Positions 8,327-16,144 of a DNA stretch of 64,000 nucleotides are shown here, piece after piece (the first letter of the stretch is position 1; every line of letters begins with the position of its first letter). The notes under the pieces were generated by a model. It was not told the origin of the DNA, ran no database searches, and saw only the letters and a list, made by a program, of their open reading frames with translations. The DNA is taken from positions 223,521-287,520 of the forward strand of contig NZ_JAQKPV010000009.1 in NCBI RefSeq assembly GCF_028200735.1, read 5' to 3'. The position numbers were made by a program, and so were the translations under genes. Origin of the DNA: Streptomyces sp. ACA25 (GTDB lineage Bacteria; Actinomycetota; Actinomycetes; Streptomycetales; Streptomycetaceae).

Positions 8327-8971
8327 CTACCGGACCTTGTCACCAGGACGTGACCGGCCGGCCATGCGCAGCGCCAGCTCGGCGTAGAGCGCGCCGATCT
8401 CGTCGGGGCTCTGCGAACCGCTGCCGTCGAACCACCTTGCCACATCGATGCACAAAGAGAGCACGGCACGGGCCGTGCCCCGGACGTCGTCGACCCGGAA
8501 ATCGCCGGTGGCGGCCCCCTCCTCCAGCAGCCCGCGCAGGATCTCGCCGGTCCGCCGCCGCAGGGTGAGAATCTCGGCGTAGTGCTCCTCCCCCAGCGCG
8601 GTCAGCTCGTACTGGACCACCCGGGCGGTGGTGTGGCGCTCGGCGTGCCAGCGCACGAAGGAGGAGACCGCGACGGCCAGCCGCTCCGCCGGCCCGCCGG
8701 CCCCCTGCGCCGCCTCGGTCAGAATCCGCACCGCCCGCTCGTGGCCGACCAGGCTGATCCGGAAGAGGAGCTCCTCCTTGGTGCGGTAGTGGATGTAGAG
8801 CGCCGCAGGACTCATTCCGGCCCGGCCGGCGATGTCCCGGGTGGTGGTGGCGTGGAAGCCACGCTCGGCGAACGCCTCCACAGCCGCCTGCAGCAGCCGC
8901 TGGGCCGTGTCCGGGGCCGCCGCCTCCCCGCTGTTCCCCACCGCGCTCTCGGGCCCTTGCTTCGCCGCCAT
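8327..8971 (-). CDS. TetR family transcriptional regulator
   Basis: A 214-residue regulator with a helix-turn-helix recognisable as TTTRDIAGRAGMSPAALYIHY followed by RTKEELLFRISLVGHE, and a helical effector domain. A 20-residue flexible tail precedes the DNA-binding domain. It lies on the same strand as the upstream acyl-CoA dehydrogenase (gap 169 bases) but has its own promoter at 9007-9036 overlapped by CTGAGC-N4-GCTTAG, so autorepression is likely. The same motif covers the MaoC promoter at 4572-4587, suggesting this protein, the 3665 regulator or both act there. The effector is probably an acyl-CoA, by context only. Confidence 0.9.
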   Translation of the reverse strand: MAAKQGPESAVGNSGEAAAPDTAQRLLQAAVEAFAERGFHATTTRDIAGRAGMSPAALYIHYRTKEELLFRISLVGHERAVRILTEAAQGAGGPAERLAVAVSSFVRWHAERHTTARVVQYELTALGEEHYAEILTLRRRTGEILRGLLEEGAATGDFRVDDVRGTARAVLSLCIDVARWFDGSGSQSPDEIGALYAELALRMAGRSRPGDKVR

Positions 8972-9006
8972 GTGTCACTCGCCCCGCTTCTGTCGACCGG
9001 GCGAAC

Positions 9007-9036
9007 ACCATACAGGGTCCCTGAGCGGGCGCTTAG
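9007..9036 (-). promoter_or_regulatory. Promoter of TetR gene with operator
   Basis: On the minus strand TATGGT (9007-9012) is 17 bases from TAAGCG (9030-9035). The imperfect inverted repeat CTGAGCGGGCGCTTAG (9021-9036, plus strand) overlaps the -35 element and matches 14 of 16 bases with the site at 4572-4587. Confidence 0.6.
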
Positions 9037-9140
9037 CCACCGAGAGCCGCGGACGTCCGGGCGCCTCCCCGCCCGGCAGCGCTCCGCCTCACCCCCGCGG
9101 GGGCCGGAAGAGCGCGACCCGGAGACCGCGCCGCCACCGC

Positions 9141-10301
9141 TCAGAAAGCCGATACTCCCGTCAGCGCCCGCCCGATGAGCAGCTTGTGGATCTGACTGGT
9201 GCCCTCGTAGAGGGTCATGACACGGGCATCGCGGAGCAGCTTGCCGACCGGATACTCATCAATGTAGCCGTAACCCCCGAAGACCTGAAGGGCGTTGTTG
9301 GCAGCACGCACCGCGGCCTCGCCCGCGTACAGCTTGGCGACGGACGCCTCGGTGTCGAAGGGAAGCCCGCGCTCGATGTGGTCGGCCACCTGCCAGGTGA
9401 GCAGCCGGGCGGCGGCGACATCGACGGCGATGTCGGAGATCAGCTCCTGCACGAGCTGGTGACCGGCGATCGGGGTGCCGAACTGCTCCCGCTGCCCCGC
9501 GTATCCGACCGCGGCGTCGAGGCAGGCCTGGGCGATGCCCACGCAGCCGGCGGCGACCGACATCCGCCCCTTGGCCAGCGCGGACATGGCGACGGAGAAA
9601 CCCTTGCCCTCCGGACCGAGCCGGGCGGAGTCCGGCACCCGGACCCCTTCCAGGACCAGCTCCGCGGTTGCCTGGCCACGGAGACCGAGCTTGCCGTGGA
9701 TCTCGCGGCGGGTCAGCCCCGGGGTGCCGGCCGGGACGAGAAAGGCCGAGACGCCCCGGTGGCCGGGGTCCTCCCCCGTGCGGGCGAAGAGCAGCACCAC
9801 ATCGGCCCAGGTGCCGTTGGTGATGAACATCTTGGTGCCGTCGATGACCCAGTCCCCGGTGGCCCCGTCCGCACGCCGGGCACGGGTGGTGAGGTGTGCG
9901 GCGTCGGAGCCGGTGCCCGGCTCGGTGAGGCCGAAGCAGCCGATGGCCTCACCGGAGCACAGGCCCGGCAGCCATTGGTGCTTCTGCTCCTCGCTCCCCC
10001 ACGCGGCGACGGACTTCGCCACCAGCCCCAGCGACACGGACAGGACACCGCGGACCGCGGAATCGCCCCGCCCCAGCTCCTCCGTCACCAGGCAGTACGA
10101 GAGGTGGTCGCCGCCGGACCCGCCGTACTCCTCCGGAATGGTCAGACCGAGGAAACCCAGCTCGCCCAGCTGGGTGACCACGGACCGGTCGATGCTCTCC
10201 GCCCGGTCCCACTCCGTGGCGTGCGGAGCGATCTCCCGGTCGACGAACTCCTTGGCCAGCCGGCGGACGGCGGCCTGCTCCTGGGACAGCGCAAGGTCCA
10301 C
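9141..10301 (-). CDS. Acyl-CoA dehydrogenase
   Basis: A 386-residue acyl-CoA dehydrogenase of canonical length. It starts VDLALSQEQAAVRRLAKEFVDREI, contains CFGLTEPGTGSDAAHL and DGTKMFITNGTWAD in the beta domain, and ends YEGTSQIHKLLIGRALTG. The Glu of YEGTSQIH corresponds to the catalytic base region of short and medium-chain enzymes. The GTG at 10301 is preceded by AGAGG at about 7 bases; the open frame upstream to 10355 carries only Arg-rich sequence. It is divergent from the TetR gene at 10404, with the palindrome at 10360-10376 between them, so it is very probably controlled by that regulator. Confidence 0.93.
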   Translation of the reverse strand: MDLALSQEQAAVRRLAKEFVDREIAPHATEWDRAESIDRSVVTQLGELGFLGLTIPEEYGGSGGDHLSYCLVTEELGRGDSAVRGVLSVSLGLVAKSVAAWGSEEQKHQWLPGLCSGEAIGCFGLTEPGTGSDAAHLTTRARRADGATGDWVIDGTKMFITNGTWADVVLLFARTGEDPGHRGVSAFLVPAGTPGLTRREIHGKLGLRGQATAELVLEGVRVPDSARLGPEGKGFSVAMSALAKGRMSVAAGCVGIAQACLDAAVGYAGQREQFGTPIAGHQLVQELISDIAVDVAAARLLTWQVADHIERGLPFDTEASVAKLYAGEAAVRAANNALQVFGGYGYIDEYPVGKLLRDARVMTLYEGTSQIHKLLIGRALTGVSAF

Positions 10302-10359
10302 GGCGCACCTCTTCGTCTTTCCTCGTCGCACGGTCGGGCGAGCTCTGCCGCGCAAGTTT

Positions 10360-10376
10360 AACTAGCAGTGCTAGTT
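10360..10376. promoter_or_regulatory. TetR palindromic operator (site 1)
   Basis: A perfect inverted repeat: AACTAGCA and TGCTAGTT around one base. It lies between the divergent acyl-CoA dehydrogenase and TetR genes and covers the -35 region of the TetR promoter. A near-identical palindrome is at 13711-13731. Confidence 0.8.
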
Positions 10377-10390
10377 TCTGTGGTCGGCTC

Positions 10391-10396
10391 TACTAT
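10391..10396 (+). promoter_or_regulatory. -10 element of leaderless TetR mRNA
   Basis: TACTAT ends 7 bases before the ATG at 10404, and no Shine-Dalgarno is present. This is the spacing expected when transcription starts at the initiation codon. Confidence 0.6.
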
Positions 10397-10403
10397 GAGT
10401 GCC

Positions 10404-11078
10404 ATGGCCCGTCCTCGCAAGCCCCTGCTCACCCGTGACCGGATCGTCGCCACCGCTCTGCGGCTGGTGGACGCGGAAGGTCTGCAGGCGGTCTCCACCC
10501 GGCGGCTGGCCGCGGAGCTCGGGGTCAGCGGACCTTCGCTCTACCACCACTTCCGCACCAAGGACGACATCCTGGACGCGGTCGCCGACACGGTCTGCGC
10601 GCCTGTCGAGGTGGCCATGTTCGACAACGGCTCCCCCTGGCCGGCCGCGCTGGTGGAGTGGGCCCGGTCCTACCGCGCGGCGCTCCGTGCGCATCCGCAC
10701 ATCGTTCCGTATCTCGCCCAGGGGCCCGGCCGCCGGCCCAGCCAGCTGCGGATGGCGGACGCCGTGTTCGGCGCCATGACCCGGGCGGGCTGGTCCCGGG
10801 CACAGGCCACCCACATCGGTGCGGCCATGCGGTACTTCGTGGCCGGGTCGGCCCTCGGCTCGTTCGCCCGCGGCTTCGTCGACGACGCCGCGCTCTACGC
10901 CCGGGACTATCCGCACCTCGACCAGGCTCACCTGCTGGCCGAGCATCAGCAGCAGGTGGACGACGGCGCGTTCGAGACCGGCCTGCGCGCCCTGGTGGAC
11001 GGGCTGATCGCGCAGTACGCCGAGGGACCCGGCCGGACCACGGCGGTCACCCCGGCCCCGGAGCCGTCCGGCCCCTGA
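10404..11078 (+). CDS. TetR family regulator (TetR_C-type)
   Basis: A 224-residue regulator with the helix-turn-helix VSTRRLAAELGVSGPSLYHHF and RTKDDILDAVADTV. The long C-terminal domain (WARSYRAALRAHPHIVPYLAQ onward) resembles the tetracycline-repressor-type C-terminus. I chose the ATG at 10404 because the -10 box TACTAT ends 7 bases before it; ATG 10395 overlaps that box. The protein probably represses itself, the divergent acyl-CoA dehydrogenase and, via the matching palindrome at 13711-13731, the aldehyde dehydrogenase-alcohol dehydrogenase operon. The effector may be an aldehyde or acyl-CoA. The gene ends at a 44-base perfect palindrome. Confidence 0.92.
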   Translation: MARPRKPLLTRDRIVATALRLVDAEGLQAVSTRRLAAELGVSGPSLYHHFRTKDDILDAVADTVCAPVEVAMFDNGSPWPAALVEWARSYRAALRAHPHIVPYLAQGPGRRPSQLRMADAVFGAMTRAGWSRAQATHIGAAMRYFVAGSALGSFARGFVDDAALYARDYPHLDQAHLLAEHQQQVDDGAFETGLRALVDGLIAQYAEGPGRTTAVTPAPEPSGP

Positions 11079-11101
11079 GCCCTCCGGCCCGGGCCGGGTG
11101 T

Positions 11102-11145
11102 CCGCGGTGGGCCTGTCCGGCCCGGGCCGGACAGGCCCACCGCGG
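11102..11145. terminator. 44-base perfect palindrome, bidirectional terminator
   Basis: Two perfectly complementary 22-base arms meet at CCCGGG with no spacer. The element lies between the convergent TetR (stop 11078) and alcohol dehydrogenase (stop 11158) genes, so a terminator for both strands is the simplest reading. Confidence 0.85.
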
Positions 11146-11157
11146 CACCGGGAGCCG

Positions 11158-12243
11158 TCAGTCGAAGACGACCAGCGACCGGCCGCCGCGGCCGGCCAGC
11201 ATCGCCTCGAACGCCGCGGGGATACCGTCCAGGCCGATCCGCTCGGTCACCAGCGCCCCCAGGTCGAACCGCCCGTCCCGGACGTGCCCGGCCAGGACCG
11301 GCAGATGCCGGTCGGTGTCGAAGTCGCCGTAGACGCACCCCGACAGCGTCCGTGCGAAGTGGAAGATCTCCAGGGCCGAGAACGTCACCTGCTGGTCCTT
11401 GCCGCCGATGCCGACGACCGTGGTCCGCCCGCCGCGCCGGGTGGACTCCCAGGCCGTACGAATGGTCACGGCCCGGCCGACGCACTCCACCGCCACGTCC
11501 ACGCCCAGCCTGCCGGTGAGCCCGCGGATCTCCTTCGCGGTGCCCTCCGAGGCCACGAGGTAGTCGGTGGCCCCCGCCCCCCGGGCGAGTTGCTCCTTCT
11601 CCGGCGCGACATCGACCGCGAAGATGCGGGCCGCGCCCGCGATCCGGGCCGCCTGCAGCACCGCGAGACCGACCCCGCCGACGCCGAAGACGGCCACCGT
11701 CTCGCCCGCACGCACCCGGGCGGAGTTGTGCACGGCGCCGTAGCCGGTGAGGGCCGCGCAGCCCAGCAGTGCCGCGTCGACGAGCGGCACTCCCTCCGGA
11801 AGCGGCAGCACGGCGCGTTCGGGGACGACGGTCTCCTCGGCGAAGGCGGCGACGCTCAGCCCGGGATAGAGATCGGCTCCCTGAGCTGTGCGGGCGTACG
11901 GCCGCGTGGTGGCGGCATTGGCGTTCGCACACAGCCAGGGTTCGGCGAGACGTCCGCAGAACTCGCAGGTCCCGCAGGAGGGCGCCCAGTTGAGCACCAC
12001 CCGGTCCCCGTCGGTGAAGGAGGTCACTCCCTCACCGACGGAGACCACGGTCCCGGAGCCCTCGTGTCCGAGCACGGCCGGTACGGGCTGACGCAGAGTG
12101 CCGTTGGTCAGGGAGAGGTCGGAGTGGCACACCCCGGCGGCGGCGAGACGGACCCGGACCTGGCCCGGCCCGGGCTCCGGGAGTTCGATGTCGGCAAGCT
12201 CCAGCGGGGCTCCGACGGCGGGCAGGACAGCGGCGCGGACCAT
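11158..12243 (-). CDS. Zinc-dependent alcohol dehydrogenase
   Basis: A 361-residue medium-chain dehydrogenase. Catalytic zinc ligands are seen in AAGVCHSDLSL and LGHEGSG. The structural zinc cluster is APSCGTCEFCGRLAEPWLC, with four cysteines. The Rossmann motif is AVFGVGGVGLAVLQAARIAGA. It should oxidise an alcohol to an aldehyde with NAD, or the reverse, and resembles the AdhX/NDMA-dependent type. The ATG at 12243 follows AGGAG; the frame extending to 12480 runs antisense-like through the neighbouring gene. It lies 43 bases downstream of the aldehyde dehydrogenase and almost certainly shares its promoter. The pair would carry an alcohol through an aldehyde to an acid. Confidence 0.93.
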   Translation of the reverse strand: MVRAAVLPAVGAPLELADIELPEPGPGQVRVRLAAAGVCHSDLSLTNGTLRQPVPAVLGHEGSGTVVSVGEGVTSFTDGDRVVLNWAPSCGTCEFCGRLAEPWLCANANAATTRPYARTAQGADLYPGLSVAAFAEETVVPERAVLPLPEGVPLVDAALLGCAALTGYGAVHNSARVRAGETVAVFGVGGVGLAVLQAARIAGAARIFAVDVAPEKEQLARGAGATDYLVASEGTAKEIRGLTGRLGVDVAVECVGRAVTIRTAWESTRRGGRTTVVGIGGKDQQVTFSALEIFHFARTLSGCVYGDFDTDRHLPVLAGHVRDGRFDLGALVTERIGLDGIPAAFEAMLAGRGGRSLVVFD

Positions 12244-12286
12244 GCGGTGGACTCCTGGGGACGGAGGGGCTGGGACGGAAGAGGTG

Positions 12287-13705
12287 TCAGAGCTGGAGGG
12301 ACTTGGTCTGCAGGAACTCGGCCAGCCCGTGGGAGCCGAGCTCCCGGCCCACCCCCGACTGCTTGTAGCCGCCGAAGGGCGCCAGGGGATTGAACCGCCC
12401 GCCGTTGATGTCGACCTGGCCGGTCTCCATCCGGCGGGCGAAAGCCACCGCTTCCTCCTCGGACCCGGCCCACACCGCACCGGCCAGTCCGTAGACCGTG
12501 CCGTTCGCGATGCGCAGCGCGTCCTCGGTGTCCTGGTACCTCAGCAGGGAGAGCACCGGCCCGAAAATCTCCTCCTGGGCAATCGTCATGTCCGGGCCGA
12601 CTTCGGCGAAGACAGTGGGCCGGACGTAGTAGCCGGTGGACGGCCCGTCGGGCGCGCCGGGGCCGCCCGCCACCACGGTCGCGCCCTCCTCGGTGCCGCG
12701 GACGATGTAGCCGTTGACCCGGTCCCGCTGGGCGGCGTTGACCAGCGGGCCGAGTCGGGTGGTGTCCTGCCGGGGATCTCCGGGAACGTATGTCGCGACC
12801 GCCGCGGCGGCCCGTTCCACGGCCTCGTCGTACTGGTCGGTGTGCACCAGCATCCGGGTCCATGCGCTGCAGGTCTGACCGGAGTTGCCCATGACGTTGG
12901 CGACGCCCGTCCTGACCGCCCTGGCCAGGTCGGCGGTGGGCAGGATGACATTGGCGGACTTGCCGCCGAGCTCCAGGGCCACCCGCTTGACCGCGCCGCC
13001 CGCCGCCGCCCCGATGCGGCGGCCGACAGCGGTGGAGCCGGTGAAGGAGATCAGGTCCAGGTCAGGATGTCCGGCCAGGGCAGCCCCCGCGACCGTGCCG
13101 CGGCCGGTGACCAGGTTGAAGACGCCGGCGGGCACCCCGGCCTGCTGGACAGCCTCCGCGAAGAGCTGGGCGACCAGCGGAGTGTCCTCCGCGGGCTTGA
13201 GCACGAGCGTGCATCCCGCGGCGAGGGCCGGCGCGGCCTTCGCGACGATCTGGTGGAGCGGGTAGTTCCACGGCGTGATGGCGCCCACCACTCCCACGGG
13301 TTCCTGGAACACCCGGGAGTTGCCGACCCGCTCCTCGAAGGGGAACTCCGCGGCGATCCCGGCGTAGCTGCCGGCCACCGCTACGGGCACTCCCGCGTGC
13401 ACCTTCCGGGAGAAGCCGATCGGCGAGCCCAGCTCGGCGGTGACGGTTTCGGCGATCTCCTCCTGCCGGGCGGCGAGTGCGTCACGCAGCGCCGCGATGC
13501 GCGCGGCCCGCTCCCCGGGGGCGGTGGCCGCCCACCCGGGGAGGGCCGCACGGGCCGCTTGCACCGCCGCGTCCACGTCCTCCGCGGTCCCGGCCGGCAC
13601 CGCCCCGATGACCTGTTCGGTCGCCGGATTCCGTACGTCGATCACATCGGTGCCGACGGCCGGCCGCCAGCCGCCGTCGATGAACATTCCGTCGTGTGGC
13701 TGCAT
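12287..13705 (-). CDS. NAD(P)-dependent aldehyde dehydrogenase
   Basis: A 472-residue aldehyde dehydrogenase. The N-terminal strand is FIDGGWRP. It has the cofactor/oxyanion segment GAITPWNYPLHQIVAKAAPAL, the base-containing ELGGKSANVIL, the nucleophile region NSGQTCSAWTRMLVH (Cys) and EIFGPVLSLLRY. The ATG at 13705 has no Shine-Dalgarno, but TAGTTT ends exactly 6 bases before it, which fits a leaderless message. The palindromic operator overlaps that -10 box, so the TetR encoded at 10404 probably represses this gene and the downstream alcohol dehydrogenase. The substrate is unknown; broad aliphatic aldehydes are likely. Confidence 0.93.
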   Translation of the reverse strand: MQPHDGMFIDGGWRPAVGTDVIDVRNPATEQVIGAVPAGTAEDVDAAVQAARAALPGWAATAPGERAARIAALRDALAARQEEIAETVTAELGSPIGFSRKVHAGVPVAVAGSYAGIAAEFPFEERVGNSRVFQEPVGVVGAITPWNYPLHQIVAKAAPALAAGCTLVLKPAEDTPLVAQLFAEAVQQAGVPAGVFNLVTGRGTVAGAALAGHPDLDLISFTGSTAVGRRIGAAAGGAVKRVALELGGKSANVILPTADLARAVRTGVANVMGNSGQTCSAWTRMLVHTDQYDEAVERAAAAVATYVPGDPRQDTTRLGPLVNAAQRDRVNGYIVRGTEEGATVVAGGPGAPDGPSTGYYVRPTVFAEVGPDMTIAQEEIFGPVLSLLRYQDTEDALRIANGTVYGLAGAVWAGSEEEAVAFARRMETGQVDINGGRFNPLAPFGGYKQSGVGRELGSHGLAEFLQTKSLQL

Positions 13706-13710
13706 ACGCA

Positions 13711-13731
13711 CAAACTAGCGCCGCTAGTTTG
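13711..13731. promoter_or_regulatory. TetR palindromic operator (site 2) with -10 box
   Basis: Perfect ten-base arms CAAACTAGCG and CGCTAGTTTG around one C. The core ACTAGCR-N-YGCTAGT matches site 1 at 10360-10376. On the minus strand the right part of the palindrome supplies the -10 box TAGTTT (13712-13717) of the leaderless aldehyde dehydrogenase message. Confidence 0.8.
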
Positions 13732-13906
13732 AGGTGTCAGCAACGAGGGGGGTGCCGTGTCTCACTTCCGGCCCGCCTCCCTCTTCGGGCACCCTCTTCC
13801 CGCAGCCCGGCCGAGGGCCCGCCCGGAGCGCCCGCTGCCGGGCGGCCGGGGCCGGTGAGGCCACGGCCGGTGCCGGGGCGGTGACGTACAAGCGGGGGTC
13901 GTTCAT
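13724..13906 (-). CDS. Possible small protein, 60 residues
   Basis: An ATG at 13906 is preceded by CGGAGGTGGCCG, one of the best Shine-Dalgarno sequences in the window, and opens a 60-codon frame starting MNDPRLYVTAPAPAV. The product is rich in Pro, Ala, Gly and Arg with no recognisable domain or membrane segment. Its stop lies inside the operator of the aldehyde dehydrogenase, so transcription of this frame would run into that promoter. It is divergent from the TPR regulator at 14089. I do not recognise the family; it may be a real small protein or a chance frame. Confidence 0.35.
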   Translation of the reverse strand: MNDPRLYVTAPAPAVASPAPAARQRALRAGPRPGCGKRVPEEGGGPEVRHGTPLVADTSN

Positions 13907-14088
13907 CGGCCACCTCCGAGGAATCGCCGGCCCTCTGGCCGGGGAGGACACGGGCGACCCGGCGGGCCACCAGGAATCGGGCGGTTGCCCGAAAGATAAC
14001 CCGAGGGCGTGAACGAGGGGCACGTCCACCGCGCGGATGCGCCCGTGCGCCTCTGCCGCAGCCTCCGCAGCTGTGAGAGCAAGGGGGG
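13732..14088. other. Intergenic region between aldehyde dehydrogenase and TPR regulator
   Basis: Apart from the possible 60-codon frame on the minus strand (13724-13906), this stretch holds the upstream region of the TPR regulator at 14089. I found no convincing -35/-10 pair, hairpin or repeat in it. Confidence 0.5.
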
Positions 14089-15426
14089 ATGTCACCACGC
14101 CGCGCCCCCAACGATCTGCTGCGCGGGCTCCTGCGAGAGGCCGGCTGGACCCAGGAGCGCCTGGCCCGCGCGGTCAACACCCTGGGCGGTGAGACAGGCC
14201 TCGCACTGCGATACGACCGCACGGCTGTCGCCCACTGGCTGGCCGGCACCGAGCCGCGGGCCCCGGTCCCGAGCCTCGTCGCGGAGGCTCTGTCCCGGCG
14301 CACCGGGCGGCTCGTCCGCCCGGAGACCGCGGGCTTCGAGGCGGCAACCCCTGAGCCGGGAACTCAGGACCCGGTCGGCCGCTTCCTCGCCCTGTCCCGT
14401 TCCACCGCGGATCCCCACTGCCGCGAGCCGCTCCAGCGGCCCTACCGGGCCCTCGACGCGGCAGTGCCCGCACTCCCCGCTCGGCAGCCGGCGCGGCAAC
14501 CCGGCGGCGGGCCCGTCCCCCACCGCGAGACCGTCCTCGCCCTGCACGACACCGCCCGGCGCTTCGCCGCCTCGTTCAACGCTCACGGCGGCCGGCCCGA
14601 CCGGAGCACGCTCTCCGCCCACCTTGCCGGTGAGGTGTTCCCGCTGCTGCGCTCCCCCGGACTCGGGCCGGTGCGCCGCGAGCTGATGACGGCTGCCTCC
14701 CGGCTGGCCTTCCTGCTCGCCCGGATGTACCAGGACGGGCTGCGGCAGGGGCTTGCCCAGCAGTACTTCACCTGCGCCCACCTGCTGGCCGCGGAGGCCG
14801 GGGACCGGCAGACCTGGAGCGTGGTGCTGCGGGCGATGAGCACCCAGGCGGAGCGGCTCGGCCAGCTGCCCTCCGCCCTCCGGCTCGCCGAGGCCGCAGC
14901 AGGGGCCGCGCCGGCCCGGCCCCCGGCCCAGCAGGCTTACGTACAGGCGCAGCTCGCCGTCGTCCTGGGCCGGGTCGGTGACCGGCGCGGTGCCCTGGCC
15001 GCGATCTCCGGCGCGGAACATGCCACCGAGCGGGCGAGCGGTGCCGCCGGCCCGTTCGCCGCCTACCCGGAGGCGGCTCTGCACTTCCAGGTCTCGCGCG
15101 CCCTCGATGCGCTGGGGGACATGTCCGGCGCCTTGGCCGCGCTGCACCGGTCCACCGCGGCCCGGGCGGACACCGACGTGCGGGGGCGGGCGCTGACCCA
15201 CGCACGGTCCGCGGAACTGCTCCTGCGCACCGGCCGTCTGGACGAGGCGTGCGCCGCCTGGCTGCGCTTGACGCACAGCCCGGTGGGGCTGCGCTCCGGG
15301 GAGGTGGAGGACGCCCTGCGCCGGATGTGCCGGATGCTGCACCCGCACCGCAGGCGCCGGGGGGTGGCCGGGCTGCTGGCCCGTGCCCGGGCACGGGCGG
15401 AACGGGTACCCGGCGGGGGCTGCTGA
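14089..15426 (+). CDS. NsdA-like regulator with degenerate HTH and TPR-like repeats
   Basis: A 445-residue protein. Residues 1-80 form a helix-turn-helix-like region (LLREAGWTQERLARAVNTLG, then LALRYDRTAVAHWLAG, then PVPSLVAEALSRRTGRLVRP) typical of Streptomyces regulators such as NsdA, which control development and antibiotic production. The remainder is Ala/Leu-rich helical repeats (FLLARMYQDGLRQGLAQQYF; SALRLAEAAAGAAPA; VSRALDALGDMSGALAALHR) consistent with TPRs for protein contacts. The ATG follows AAGGGGGG closely. It stands alone, followed by a hairpin terminator. Whether it binds DNA directly is not visible; the role is assigned by architecture only. Confidence 0.8.
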   Translation: MSPRRAPNDLLRGLLREAGWTQERLARAVNTLGGETGLALRYDRTAVAHWLAGTEPRAPVPSLVAEALSRRTGRLVRPETAGFEAATPEPGTQDPVGRFLALSRSTADPHCREPLQRPYRALDAAVPALPARQPARQPGGGPVPHRETVLALHDTARRFAASFNAHGGRPDRSTLSAHLAGEVFPLLRSPGLGPVRRELMTAASRLAFLLARMYQDGLRQGLAQQYFTCAHLLAAEAGDRQTWSVVLRAMSTQAERLGQLPSALRLAEAAAGAAPARPPAQQAYVQAQLAVVLGRVGDRRGALAAISGAEHATERASGAAGPFAAYPEAALHFQVSRALDALGDMSGALAALHRSTAARADTDVRGRALTHARSAELLLRTGRLDEACAAWLRLTHSPVGLRSGEVEDALRRMCRMLHPHRRRRGVAGLLARARARAERVPGGGC

Positions 15427-15460
15427 CCGGGTGCCCGGCCGCTCCCCGGCCGCGCTGAGC

Positions 15461-15488
15461 GGGTGAGGCCGGCGGCCCGGCCTCACCC
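15461..15488. terminator. Bidirectional hairpin terminator
   Basis: A perfect 12-base stem GGGTGAGGCCGG / CCGGCCTCACCC with a four-base loop, between the convergent TPR regulator (stop 15426) and TetR gene (stop 15513). Confidence 0.75.
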
Positions 15489-15512
15489 TCGGGATCACCG
15501 CGGACCTCCTCG

Positions 15513-16127
15513 TCACTGCCGGTCGAGCACGTCGGCCAGGTAGGTGCGCAGCAGCGCCCGGGTCTCGGCGATGAGCGCCTGGTCGCCCTCCGGGTCGGTG
15601 CGGAACGCGAGACCCAGCAGCGCGTCAGCCGCGTGCACGCCGACCAGGCAGGCCAGCGCGAGCCGGCCACCGGACGGGTCCCGTCCCAGGTGGCCCGTCA
15701 GCAGGCCGTGCAACTGCTCGGCGACCCGCCGGTTGACCTCTCCGGTGTCCCGGCCGTCCGGCGGCCCGAAGTCGAGAAGGATGAAGCCGGGTACGGTGCG
15801 CTTCATGTCGACGTACGTGTCGAAGCACACGTCGAGCCCGGCACGCCAGCCGTCGCCGGGAAGCCCTCGCAGCCGGTTCTCCACCTGTGCGGTGTAAGCG
15901 TCCAGGTTGCGCCGGGCGAGGGCTTCGGCCATGGCCCGCTTGTCCGCGAAGAAGCGGTACACCGAACCGATCGGAACGTCCGCCCGGACGGCGACCCCCC
16001 GCGTGGTCAGAGCCTCGTATCCGCTCTCGTCCAGAACCCGGGCGCAGGCGTCCAGGATCCGGTCGAGCCGGTCGGCGCTGCGCTGCTGCACGGGTCTCCG
16101 GCGCAAGGAGGATGAAGGGCTCTGCAC
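15513..16127 (-). CDS. TetR family regulator of the beta-helix/cupredoxin operon
   Basis: A 204-residue regulator with the helix-turn-helix LTTRGVAVRADVPIGSVYRFF followed by ADKRAMAEALARRN. The GTG at 16127 begins the only sensible N-terminus (QSPSSSLRRRPVQQRSADR); the much longer open frame upstream is the shadow of the next gene. It starts 17 bases after the stop of the polytopic membrane protein, so it is probably the last cistron of the four-gene unit 15513-19925 and may control it. I saw no clear palindromic operator upstream of the first gene at 19925. Confidence 0.9.
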   Translation of the reverse strand: MQSPSSSLRRRPVQQRSADRLDRILDACARVLDESGYEALTTRGVAVRADVPIGSVYRFFADKRAMAEALARRNLDAYTAQVENRLRGLPGDGWRAGLDVCFDTYVDMKRTVPGFILLDFGPPDGRDTGEVNRRVAEQLHGLLTGHLGRDPSGGRLALACLVGVHAADALLGLAFRTDPEGDQALIAETRALLRTYLADVLDRQ

Positions 16128-16144
16128 GGGTCCATCCTGCCCGG

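Noticed and set aside
5041..8387. Two long plus-strand frames (642 and 473 codons) opposite the band-7 genes
   Set aside because: Both are antisense to well-supported coupled genes and show no domain.
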